Origin: Uranotaenia lowii
Taxonomy: Eukaryota; Arthropoda; Insecta; Diptera; Culicidae
NCBI RefSeq assembly: GCF_029784155.1
Contig: NC_073692.1
Coordinates: 161,787,582-161,851,581 of the forward strand
DNA: 64,000 bases
Reading direction: 5' to 3'
Part shown: in pieces, positions 35,351-45,049 of the stretch
Layout: each line of letters opens with the position of its first letter
Position numbering within the stretch: position 1 is the stretch's first letter
Notes under the pieces: model-generated
The model's database searches: none
Seen by the model: the letters and a program-made list of their open reading frames with translations, nothing else
Told to the model about the DNA's origin: nothing
Made by a program: the position numbers and the translations under genes

Positions 35351-36467
35351 ATGATATCAAGATCGTCATCGGGGATTTCAATGCTCAGGTCGGCCAGGAG
35401 GAGGAATTCAAACCGACAATTGGAAGGTTCAGTGCTCACCAGCTGACCAACGAAAACGGCCTCAGACTTATCGATTTCGCCGCCTCCAAACGAATGGCCG
35501 TACGTAGTACCTTTTTTCAGCACCGCCTCCCACACAAGTACACCTGGAGATCACCGTACCAAACTCAATCACAGATCGACCACGTTTTGATCGACAGCCG
35601 GCACTTCTCGGACATCATCGACGTCAGATCTTGTCGGGGCGCCAACATCGAGTCGGACCATTATCTGGTGATGGTGAAGATGCGCCCAAAACTCTCCGTA
35701 GTGAACAACACGCGAAACCGGCGCCCGCCTCGGTTAAATATCGCGCGACTGAAGCAACCTGAGGTCGCGGCAGACTACGCGCAATCGGTCGAAGCAGCGC
35801 TGCCGGCAGAGGGCGAGCTTGACGAAGCCCCTCTCGAGGACTGTTGGGATACCATCAAAACAGCCATCAACAGTGCTGCGGAGAACGTCATCGGTTATGT
35901 GGAGCGATCTCGACGGAACGACTGGTTCGACGAGGAGTGTAGGAGGGTGATGGACGAAGAGAATGCCGCGCGGGCGGCAGTAGTGCAGAGAGGCACCCGT
36001 CGAAATGTGGAAAATCACCGACAGCGGAAGAGGCAGCGAGTCCGACTTTTCCAGGAGAAAAAGCGCCGCCTGGAGGAGGAGGAGCTCGAGGAGCTGGAGC
36101 AGCTGCATCGTTCCCAAGAAACACGAAAGTTCTATCAGAAACTCAACGCATCCCGCAAAGGCTTCGTGCCGCAAGCCGAAATGTGCCGGGATAAGGACGG
36201 GGGTATCCTGACGGACAATCGTGAGGTGATCAAAAGGTGGAAGCAGCACTTCGATGAACACCTGAACGGCGCACATGCAGGAGATCAAGACGGTGGGGGA
36301 AGGTACATCGCCGGCGTAGCCAACGACGAAGACGAGCCACTCCCAACGATGAGTGAAGTTAAGGAAGCCATTCGCCAGCTGAATAGAAACAAGTCGGCTG
36401 GAAAGGATGGCATCGCAGCGGAACTCATCAAAATGGGCCCGGACAGGTTGGCCGATTGCCTACACCG
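35350..36467 (+). pseudogene. RTE ORF, part 1: endonuclease and start of RT
   Basis: The apparent ATG at 35320 lies in the flank. The first 10 codons are host DNA and target duplication, so no true start remains. Endonuclease motifs follow: GDFNA (numbering from that ATG, residues 18-22), NENGLRLIDFA (45-54), YTWRSP (74-79), QIDHVLID (85-92) and the catalytic SDHYLV (112-117). The N-terminal E and N motifs of the APE-type fold are lost. A basic, coiled-coil-like stretch (about 220-275, rich in R/E/K) leads to the RT N-terminal motif LNRNKSAGKDGIAAELIK. The frame runs into the Transib terminus at the Arg codon CG|C. The last residues predicted beyond 36467 are transposon DNA. Confidence 0.9.
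36463..36467. repeat. 5-bp target-site duplication CACCG (left) of the Transib-type element
   Basis: CACCG immediately precedes the CACAGTG terminus and is repeated at 39510-39514 directly after the opposite terminus. A 5-bp GC-rich duplication is characteristic of Transib transposons and RAG-mediated transposition. Confidence 0.9.
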
Positions 36468-37117
36468 CACAGTGGTCCAGAAATGAAATTTAGCGGGAAA
36501 CAATTATTTGCGCTCTTGCCTTAGGTTTAAGACATTTGGTGTCCAAGACAAAGTTGTACAACATTACAAGGCGCTACTTTTGAATGAAACATTTTTAGGG
36601 TGGTTCATAAAACTCCTTAGATACGAAAATTATTTTTTTACTGTAATGAGATAGTGCTGTATTATGTTGAGCAATTATGTAGAACAACATAATTGATGAA
36701 ACTTTGTAGAAGACTTTGAATGTCTATCTATTAACGTTTAGGTTTTATGATGATTTTTCGTGTACAAGTTAGGGTGGTCCTACAAAAACAAGTTTTTTTG
36801 TTATAACTTTGTTGGGTATCAATTTATCAAAATAATGTGTTCGGCAAGTATTTAGCAAATCATTATGCGCATCTTTTGTAGCAAACAGATTTCTAATATC
36901 TGCTTTTGATTCGCAGTTATCATGAATTATGTGTTCAAAAATGGCCGTTTTGTATGAGCCATAACTTCAAATGGAGCAAACAAAAAAATTCAAACTTTAA
37001 TTTGTTTGAAAGAACATGTTAAAATCTACAATATATTGAAAAACTGGAGAGGTGTTTTTTGTTTAAAGCTTTTTATTTACAATTGAACTTGGCTAAAATT
37101 GCCATTTTTCATATAAC
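36468..37117. repeat. Left 650-bp terminal inverted repeat
   Basis: It pairs with 38860-39509 from CACAGTGGTCCAGAAATG inward to TTTTTCATATAAC, with only occasional mismatches (for example GGCTAAAA versus GGCCAAAA near the inner edge). It has no coding frame. Confidence 0.92.
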
Positions 37118-37370
37118 GTTTCTATATTATTTTTGACTACTTTTGGCTAGGTGAGGAATAACCGTACACATCGTAACATTTATATCATCTTTATAGTTAA
37201 CAGATCTGAACAACTGTTTTAAAAACGAAAAAAAAGTTTATTTGAGAAATCAATAAAAAATTCATAGAAAACAAAAAAAAAACTTATTGCTAGAATGTAA
37301 TGAAACTAATATAAAAAAACGCGTTATGGGTCACAGATCAAATGACGGCTGCATTCAGGAAGGCTGATTT

Positions 37371-38554
37371 TTAATATTTCATACATTTTCTTTTGGATAG
37401 TGAGATGTACGGATCTGATGTCAGGAGGATTCTTTTAAAAACATCCTCCAGACTAAACACACGATCGAACTTTCATGAGTGGTTTTCTCGAAATCTTCGT
37501 AAACTTTTGTTTCTTGTTTCACCAGCTTCTTCCGAATACATGCCTATGGGTAAAATATGATGTTTTATGACTGCTGCTCCATGCACTAACAATTTGTGTA
37601 CGGTTGGAGAAACGGGATACCAGCTATATAAATTGTTGTAAAGCACCCGAGTTTCTTCAGCATACCATTCAAACGAGTCAATGTTGATTACGGAGCTACT
37701 GTTGATAATGGTTAAAATCACGTAAAACTTTTCCAAAAGCTGAACATTCAGTCCCGTAATTTGTGCCACTTCAATCCGTTTCACGAAGAATTTTCTGGCA
37801 ATATTTCCTGTATTGGAATTCCCACCGGTGACCCTAGGCTCATCAATACAAGTTCAGTTGTTCTTTTAGTATGTTTCGAAGACTTTGACGCCGTTTATTC
37901 ACTTCTATATTGGTTTTCCTGACTCTCCAAGTGGGTTTGTCCATACAAAGACGATCTGCGATCTTCATAAACATTTCCATTGTTCGTATGCTCGCATGTA
38001 ACGGTGACAATCCGAATTCATAATTTTCGGGCTCATCGAGGTCTTGCGAATTGCCGGGTAAATTCAAATACTTTCCTGATCGGAGGCAAATATAGCACGC
38101 TTGTGATTTTGTGCGAGTCAAATCGTTGACAAATTTTGTTTCAATCATGGTAAAATACACTTGTGATTGTACCGAAATCTGATTGACCACCGTCGGAATC
38201 AAAGAATATATTTTCTTTTCAATTTCGCCCACGACGAATCTAGTTAGATCTGCACTTTCCTTAGCAAAAATGAGCCTAATAGGTCTGCACAAACTCACTG
38301 AGGATGGGCAATCGTTACTCCAGATAACGTTTTGTATCCCATCAGATATATCTACGAGACGTAACGGAACAAGAGAAACCGCGAAAATGTGTGAATAGCT
38401 GTATTCACGTATGTCATCTTCGTCAATGAATGATTGGTTAAACCTATATTGAAATAATTTGAAGATCAAAAGATAAAGGTTTGTTCAAAATGAATTTATA
38501 CCTGCTGTGGTTTGAGCTACCATCTGCTCCCCATTTGAAAATCAGTTGAAGCAT
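37371..38554 (-). pseudogene. RAG1-like Transib transposase relic (C-terminal half)
   Basis: Minus-strand coding remnant. Exon piece 38554-38502 encodes ...FKWGADGSSNHSR. A 58-nt GT-AG intron (38501-38444) follows, then exon 2 from 38443 (FNQSFIDEDD...). The listed Met at 38469 is inside the intron. Family landmarks: the ADGSS region (candidate first catalytic Asp, like RAG1 DGMGD), VPLRL, the CRPIRLIFAKES block (like RAG1 CKPLCLMLADES), CYIC, GLSPLHASI (at the RAG1 LHCDI position; no Asp here) and SEEAGETRNKSLRRFREN (like the RAG1 block that holds its catalytic Glu). Lesions: a 1-bp frameshift near 37850, after which NTGNIARKFF continues in another frame, and a TGA at 37473-37475 in place of a likely CGA Arg. 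Coding sense resumes after it (KFDRVFSLEDVF) to TAA at 37371. About 375 codons remain, and the N-terminal half is absent. Confidence 0.82.
38444..38501 (-). other. 58-nt intron in the transposase relic
   Basis: GTATAAATTC...TTTCAATATAG separates CACAGCAG from GTTTAACC. Splicing joins HSR to FNQSF and restores the conserved DGSS-x-HSR-x-NQ motif. Length and AT content are typical of dipteran short introns. Confidence 0.8.
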
Positions 38555-38859
38555 TTTTTCCGGAAATAGCACTTACCGGTATCGATGAACGGCCCCTAAG
38601 AAAAATACAATTCAAGACTTTCATGTTGGGTAATTAGTAATTCATTTTTTTTTCAGTATATGGTTTTATACATTAATAATCAAGAATCCTCATTTTTTTC
38701 CATTTGTGCCCCTCTGGCTATGTTGGTCTTTAAAAAAATTTTACAAAAGGTTATGAATAGGAAACTCTGCTTTTGTAGTGGTAAAAAATGTATAATTGTT
38801 GACTAAGGGTGCGAACGCAAAGAAGAATTCCATGTCGCAGAGCAAAAGTGATATATTTT

Positions 38860-39509
38860 GTTATATGAAAAATGGCAATTTTGGCCAAGTTCAATTGTTA
38901 ATAAAAAGCTTTAAACAAAAAACACCTCTCCAGTTTTTCGATATATTGTAGATTTTAACATGTTCTTTCAAACAAATTAAAGTTTGAATTTTTTGGTTTG
39001 CTCCATTTGAAGTTATGGCTCATACAAAACGGCCATTTTTGAACACAAAATTCATGATAACTGCGAATCAAAAGCAGATATTAGAAATCTGTTTGCTACA
39101 AAAGATGCGCATAATGATTTGATAAATACTTGCCGAACACATTATTTTGATAAATTGATACCCAACAAAGTTATAACAAAAAAACTTGTTTTTGTAGGAC
39201 CACCCTAACTTGTACACGAAAAATCATCATAAAACCTAAACGTTAATAGATAGACATTCAAAGTCTTCTACAAAGTTTCATCAATTATGTTGTTCTACAT
39301 AATTGCTGAACATAATACAGCACTATCTCATTACAGTAAAAAAATAATTTTCGTATCTAAGGAGTTTTATGAACCACCCTAAAAATGTTTCATTCAAAAG
39401 TAGCGCCTTGTAATGTTGTACAACTTTGTCTTGGACACCAAATGTCTTAAACCTAAGGCAAGAGCACAAATAATTGTTTCCCGCTAAATTTCATTTCTGG
39501 ACCACTGTG
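38860..39509. repeat. Right 650-bp terminal inverted repeat
   Basis: The inverted partner of 36468-37117. The outer edge is CCACTGTG, directly followed by the CACCG duplication. Confidence 0.92.
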
Positions 39510-40140
39510 CACCGGTTGATAATCCGGATCTGGGACATTGAACAGCTACCGGAGGAGTGGAAGGAGGGGGTAATATGCCCCATCTACAAGAAGGGCGACA
39601 AATTGGACTGTGAGAACTACCGAGCGATCACTGTCCTCAATGCCGCCTACAAAGTGTTGTCCCGAATCCTACTCCGCCGCCTAACGCCACAAGCAAACAG
39701 ATTCGTGGGAAGTCATCAGGCCGGCTTCATGGAGGGACGGTCTACGACGGACCAGATATTCACATTACGGCAAATCCTCCAAAAATGCCGTGAACACCAA
39801 GTCCCTACGCATCATCTATTCATCGACTTCAAAGCCGCATACGACACGATCGACCGTAACGAGCTATGGAAAATCATGGACGAGAACGGCTTTTCCGGGA
39901 AGCTGATCAGACTGATCAAGGCGACGATGGATGGAACGCAGTGCTGTGTGCGGATTTCGGGTGAATTGTCGAGTTCATTCGAATCGCGCAGGGGGCTTCG
40001 ACAAGGTGATGGTCTATCCTGCATGATGTTCAACGTGGCGCTAGAAGGTGTTATTCGACGAGCGGTGGGCGAAATGCGGGGCACGATTTTCAACAGATCC
40101 AGTCAACTTATCTGCTTTGCCGATGACATTGATATGATAT
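39510..40140 (+). pseudogene. RTE ORF, part 2: reverse transcriptase palm
   Basis: The frame resumes at the CACCG copy (HR LIIRIWD). The upstream Met at 39474 and its first residues are transposon TIR. RT motifs in order: LPEEWKEGVICPIYKKGD, NYRAITVLN, QAGFMEGRSTTDQIFTLRQ, motif A FIDFKAAYD (catalytic Asp), motif B GLRQGDGLSCMMFNVALEG and motif C FADD (catalytic Asp pair). A stop (TAG) at 40138-40140 follows FADDIDMI. Dropping an extra TA there joins the frame to VGRSTVAVEE, so the stop is a 2-bp insertion frameshift. RTE-clade assignment rests on motif spelling and the absence of RNase H. Confidence 0.9.
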
Positions 40141-40918
40141 AGTCGGCAGATCAACTGTGGCGGTGGAGGAGATCTACCGCGAACTGAAACGCGAAGCAGG
40201 AAGGATTGGGTTGATGATTAATACGTCCAAGACGAAGTACATGCTGGCCTGCGGATCCGAGACCGACCGAACCCGCTTGTCCAGTAATAACAAGGTCACG
40301 ATCGACGGCGACGAGCTGGAGATAGTCGAAGACTTTGTCTATCTCGGCTCACTGGTGACCGCAGACAATGACACCAGCCGTGAGATCCGGAGGCGAATTA
40401 TCAGCGGAAGTCGTGCCTACTATGGACTCCACAAGCAACTGCGGTCGAGAAGACTGTGCCCTCGCACAAAGTGTAACCTGTATATGACGCTTATTAGACC
40501 GGTTGTTCTCTACGGGCACGAGACATGGATATTGCTCGAGGAGGACCTGCGTACACTCGGAGTATTCGAGCGACGAGTGTTAAGAACCATCTTTGGCGGC
40601 GTACAGGAGAACGGAGTGTGGAGGCGAAGGATGAACCACGAGCTCGCGCGACTCTACGGCGAACCCAGTATCCAGAAGGTGGTTAAGGCTGGCCGGATAC
40701 GCTGGGCAGGACATGTTGCGAGAATGCCGGACGACTGTCCTGCAAAACAGGTGTTCGCTACGAATCCGGTAGGAACAAGACGAGCGGGGGCGCAACGAGC
40801 GAGGTGGTTAGACCAAGTGGAGCGTGATCTGGCGAACGTGGGGTGCCCGAGAAATTGGAGAACGGTTGCCATGGACCGAGTGAATTTTAGGAATTATGTT
40901 CGTCAAGTTATGTCGTAA
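40141..40918 (+). pseudogene. RTE ORF, part 3: RT thumb and C-terminal domain
   Basis: After the 2-bp frameshift, the sequence encodes the RT C-terminus: EEIYRELKREAGRIGL, NTSKTKYMLA, a YLGSLVTADND segment, REIRRRI, the LIRPVVLYGHETW block, VFERRVLRTIFGG, GRIRWAGHVARM and RARWLDQVERDL, ending at TAA 40916-40918. These tracts are typical of the RTE/BovB-like C-terminal region. There is no independent start (the first in-frame codon is a GTG), so this is not a separate gene. Apart from the upstream frameshift, the segment is undamaged. Confidence 0.9.
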
Positions 40919-40954
40919 GACGGAATACTATGTAAATAAATAAAATAAATAAAA

Positions 40955-40968
40955 TATAACTAACGAAC
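40955..40968. repeat. 14-bp target-site duplication of the RTE (right)
   Basis: TATAACTAACGAAC, identical to 35337-35350, follows the TAAATAAA tail. Confidence 0.9.
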
Positions 40969-41364
40969 GTCTTCAGATACAAGTTTGCTCTTTGAGTGAA
41001 AATTGTTCGCGTTTTTATTGCATACAAATGCTAAGAAAACATATTTTTGTATGAAAAATAAGTAAGAAAAGTGTATGAAAAGTAAGAGCCGAAATACTTA
41101 TATTTTCGATACACTCTACCATTTTGACTTTCGAAAAATCATAACTAGCTTACGGATCGAAATATAGACATGCGGTGTCTTCGACAACAATTTGGCTCTA
41201 TCTGTTCACTAAAATAAGCGTAAATTGAGCAAAATCGACACACCCTAATATTTGATTTATGTTTTTTAAGCGCAAGATTTGATGAGCTTTTTTCTGAAGA
41301 CACTATATCTCTTATTATTCGTAAATAATTTTGTCACGATAAAAATCCGTCCTAGACCGCTGTG

Positions 41365-43020
41365 CATTGTTACGACTTTTCACTTATTTGCTAGGAATTG
41401 CGATTTGCAGAAGCGTTGTTATCGACTTGAGCTATCATTTGTAATGCGAATTTATGTTTACTGGGTAGTAAGTTTCTAGGGGATGTTCAAATATTATGTA
41501 ACGTAATTTACGGTAATTTTCAACCCCCAAAAGTTTGCTTTTTTTCAAGTTTGCTGCTGTCTCTCTTTTGTAGAACGCTATACGGAGAAGCTTCTCCGCG
41601 GTACTTCCTTTAATGTCGCTAGAAGATTTATTTGTTTATGATATCTAACTTTAAAATTTATCATCTAAATTGAATTTTGAATCTTTGAAAGCAATTTCCC
41701 TGCTCAGCTAAATATTTGTTTATTAACATTTCTTGTTCCAACATAATATCAAAGGCATCCTGGATGATTTTATCAAATGTTTTTTTATTGGTAGGCACTA
41801 CCGACACCAGATGGCAATACCATCTTTTTGCGAAAACTCATAGGAATTTTCACTTAAGTCTCCTGTCTGTATTTTTGTGGTACAAAGTTAAGCGTATCTC
41901 TGTTAAATCATATTATAATGTCATCATATGATGATGTCAGATTGCTCATTTAAAATACGGAAACTGAAAATATAAGGAAAAAAATGTTGTTTCTAACTTC
42001 TAAACGAATCTGAAATCATTCACTGTTACAAAAAAAAAGTAAATTAATGAAAGCCCCGTCTATGTTGACTTTGAAAATAATGGCCTACATGCTCTGATTA
42101 TTTAAAACATATGCATATAATTCGCTACAACGTTTAAGTATGCGATACAGACAGTTATTTCAGATAAATGTTGCGTTTAATTCCACATTCGAATAGAATT
42201 CTACGGGAATGTTGCAAATTCTCAGTACTTATCAAAAGGTTTATCAATAACAATGCAATAAAAAAAATATAACTATTTTCCAAATATCAATGCACTTGGC
42301 ATCCCTGATCACCCAAAATATCAAAACATGAACATCTGTGTATCGTTTTTGCACAGGGCGAATTTGTCGATATAAGTACCAGAAAATCGCGTTTATCGTG
42401 CGCCCTTCTCAAAAATCGATTTGTTCTTCCTTGGTTTGAGGTTAGGGCTGAGGCCTCCTGCTAAGATGGTGTTCGTGTAAAACTGTCAATATATCCTAAT
42501 AGGCAACTTGATAGTTAAAAAATCGGAAAGATATCGAAAATAAAACATTGGTTAAACAATCAATGTTTTATTTTCATATTACTAGGAACGGAAAAATAAA
42601 GTTTATATGAACTAAGCAAATGCTCTTGATTGTAACATAACGGTTTATAGCAATCCAAATTCTTATGAATGATGAAAAAATAGCTAAATCAATAGGTGTT
42701 TTTTCAAATGATCTCTTCTTCAAAAGATTGATTTTTGATATAAATTTTTAATTCATCGCTGCCTTTTTAAAAGGTTGGAAAAAATCGAGCTAAAGTACTA
42801 CTTCCTTTATTCACATGTGTTGATATCTGTTTTCTAAACCTTGAATTGAAATTGAGCTTAAATTGAAAGTTTTAAAGATTAAATACCAAACTTTTTTGTA
42901 TTCAAACTGCTTTTTTTATCGAGGAAATTTTACCCACACTCATAGGGGCATGTAAAAATGGACTGTAAATTCAATATCTGATCAGTTTTTTGCTTAGCTT
43001 AAAAATTTTACTTTAAAACC
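41365..43020. other. Noncoding AT-rich stretch
   Basis: I recognise no gene or element boundary here. Confidence 0.5.
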
Positions 43021-44400
43021 ACATTACTAAGTCATCAGGAAGCTTGAGCGATCTAGAGAAGAAAGTTAAAGCCGCAAATTGTGCCTGCGTCTTCATGGAC
43101 GGAAAAAATTTTTCATCCGAAACATATCAAACATACCAATATACTGGTACAAATCATCTTCTTTAGCAAATTGCTGGCAACCCTGCCGCAAATTTCCTAT
43201 CGCCGTTGACCGTGAATTTATGGACATCAAATTGGCTTCAACGAGTGAACACGGATGTTCGATCGAATGCTTCTGCAAATATTTCTTTTTCAGAGCGTTC
43301 CTTTTTTATTGCGACCTTGGTGGCGACCTGTTGCTCTGGCACGTCTGAACAGCTAGGTCTTTCGGTGTCTTGATTCACATTTTTTTCTTTTCTGCCCTCT
43401 ATGCAAATGTAGGTGTTTTCCCTGCAACATTGAAAACGCACCTCGGAAAGAGGATTTTGGTGAGAATTCAATTCAAATGAGATTGAGTTAGGTCGAAAAT
43501 CGGTTAGAAGATCCAACCAAAGTAGATATCACTTTTTAAAGTTGACTTTCAATTCAACTTTTAAGAGGTCCTTACGCTTCCATTTCGAAATTGGCAATCA
43601 AATCAACCGGCAAGTAATCAGTTGCTGCTAAACCGGGCAACAGATCCAATTTCATCAACTCCCCGGGAAAGTATTGTATAAATTTCGCTTCCACCTTGTA
43701 CATCTGTCACCGAATTCAATCCCGAGTTCCGGTGGCAGTTTCCCACATCGAGATTAGATTTGGGGGGTTTGTTCGAACTGACGTATTATTTCCCGGTTGG
43801 CCACCACAAGTTTCGCCCTGAGTGGAACTTCCTGAGTCTACTAGTTAGTTAGGCACCAGGCAGGCATCGAAAGGCTCGCCCTCGAAGTGCGCGCCTCTCC
43901 GTATCAGAATATAACATACTTTAATTAAATTCAGAGTAAAAGCACTTCTGCCGTTTCCGGTTCGCCGTTCGTTGTTAGCATTCATGTTCCCCGAAGAGCA
44001 AGATTGAAACAAAGATAAATGTTTGCTGGAAATTAAACAAGCTCGTTCTGCTGCCAAATGCGATGAAATCGGAACTATTTTCATCCGTTTTCATTGTTTC
44101 CTGTCCTCCTTCCTCAGGTCTCGGACTGCCTTGGACTAAATCACCGGATCCGCTTGATTGTTGTGAACCGAGGTTCTACACGTCCGGTTCCACGTAAATT
44201 CTGCCAGCTGGCTGCCTGCCTTCCTGCTAGTATCGGAAGTAACTGAATAATAGAACAAAATGTAGATTGTCAGGAAAGATTGTGTGGATGTTTCGCTCCT
44301 TCCGAGTGACGGACTGTGCCTTTCCGGTTTAGCGATAGCTTCAGGCAGACTTGCTTACAAAACACCAGTTGCATCAGAAAAAAAGACACTGTAATTAGAG
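43021..44400. other. GC-richer noncoding block
   Basis: About 43080-44350 is visibly richer in G+C than the flanks. The longest frames (about 60-90 codons on both strands) overlap one another, lack recognisable domains and have no good splice context. It could be unique intronic or regulatory DNA between the repeats. No function can be assigned. Confidence 0.4.
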
Positions 44401-45047
44401 ACCGACGTAGTATCTACTTATAAATATAGAACGGAATTTTTTTTCAGATCTTACTTTGTAACAGTAATTATTCATCCCTCATTCGTGAGGATTTGTTTGA
44501 AGAGGTATCTAGATTTCGTCGATCTATATTAAGAGAAGAACATATTTCTATTGGTATTGAAAGCAGTTCAATGATACCCGTAACACTGAAAATTAAAGAA
44601 AAGCATCTATGAGCAAATTTGTCAAAAAATTTCTCGATTTAAACTGACAGCGTAGTCGGTTTTACTGAAATTCATTAAATTTTTGAAGAAAAATCTCGAT
44701 TTAATACATTATGATTTTGTTATCTGGAGAGAAACTATGTTATGGTCTTGGACAAAGTTATATAGCAGAAAATTATCTTCAATGAATTTTTAAATTGGTT
44801 TAAAAATGATAAGATTTCTTGGCTCCACAAATGAAGAAATATAATGTTCGTTTTTCGGAACAGTTTTTCGGAACAGAGTATTTGGTTTTCCCGTTCAAAT
44901 TATAAAACTTAAACCCATTCTAAGCACCCCCCCCCCCCCTCCTCCCAACCAGAGAATCGATTTTAATTTTTCATTATTCTAGAAAAAAATCCACAGCATT
45001 AGAAAGGTTATTTCTTTAACTTTATTTTCTATCAAAAGATTTTCAGT
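44401..45047. other. Noncoding stretch with poly-C tract
   Basis: AT-rich, with a C12 run at about 44928-44939. No feature was recognised. Confidence 0.5.
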
Positions 45048-45049
45048 TA

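Larger units (their letters stand above)
36468..39509. mobile_element. Transib-type DNA transposon with 650-bp TIRs
   Basis: A 3042-bp insert bounded by CACCG duplications. Its ends are 650-bp inverted repeats (36468-37117 and 38860-39509) that are nearly identical. Each end begins CACAGTG, the heptamer of vertebrate recombination signal sequences and the known Transib terminus type. After exactly 23 bp comes an A-rich AAACAATTA block at the place of the nonamer. The central 1.7 kb holds a decayed RAG1-like transposase on the minus strand. Removing the insert and one CACCG gives CAC CGG TTG in the RTE frame, a continuous RT, so the boundaries are certain. The TIRs are far longer than the roughly 40-bp ends I associate with described Transibs. 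Confidence 0.9.
35351..40954 (+). mobile_element. RTE-clade non-LTR retrotransposon, 5'-truncated and interrupted
   Basis: A 5'-truncated copy bounded by a 14-bp target duplication, ending in a short A/T repeat tail (TAAATAAATAAA, 40932-40954), as RTE elements do instead of a long poly-A. It encodes an apurinic-type endonuclease followed by reverse transcriptase and has no RNase H. Three lesions are visible: loss of the 5' end including the endonuclease N-terminus, a 3042-bp Transib-type insertion at 36468-39509, and a 2-bp frameshift near 40138. The 3' UTR is only about 36 bp. Confidence 0.9.
33842..41364. mobile_element. Outer inverted-repeat element enclosing the RTE (Transib-like right end)
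   Basis: About 33.90-34.19 kb is inverted relative to about 41.07-41.30 kb. Shared tracts include TAGTGAACAGATAGAG, CGTAAGCTAGTTAT and GTGTATCGAAAATATAAG. The right boundary, read inward, begins CACAGCGGTCTAGGACGG, which resembles the CACAGTGGTCCAG terminus of the inner Transib-type element. The left boundary is decayed (ACAGTGTTTCGGG near 33842), and no matching 5-bp duplication was found. Without the RTE it would be about 1.9 kb with arms of roughly 300 bp and no coding frame. Its assignment as a non-autonomous Transib relative is an inference. Confidence 0.5.

Noticed and set aside
35734..36288. 184-codon minus-strand frame opposite the RTE endonuclease
   Set aside because: A shadow of the GC-rich RTE coding strand, where known RT and endonuclease motifs lie.
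38444..38469. Met at 38469 as start of the transposase
   Set aside because: It lies in the 58-nt intron. Conserved family sequence joins only after splicing from 38502 to 38443.
39474..39509. ATG at 39474 as start of the RT protein
   Set aside because: The first dozen codons are the Transib TIR. The RT reading begins upstream of the transposon at the 35-36 kb segment.
43079..44084. Overlapping short frames in the GC-richer block as exons of a host gene
   Set aside because: Frames conflict on both strands and no donor/acceptor pair links them. Composition alone is not enough.
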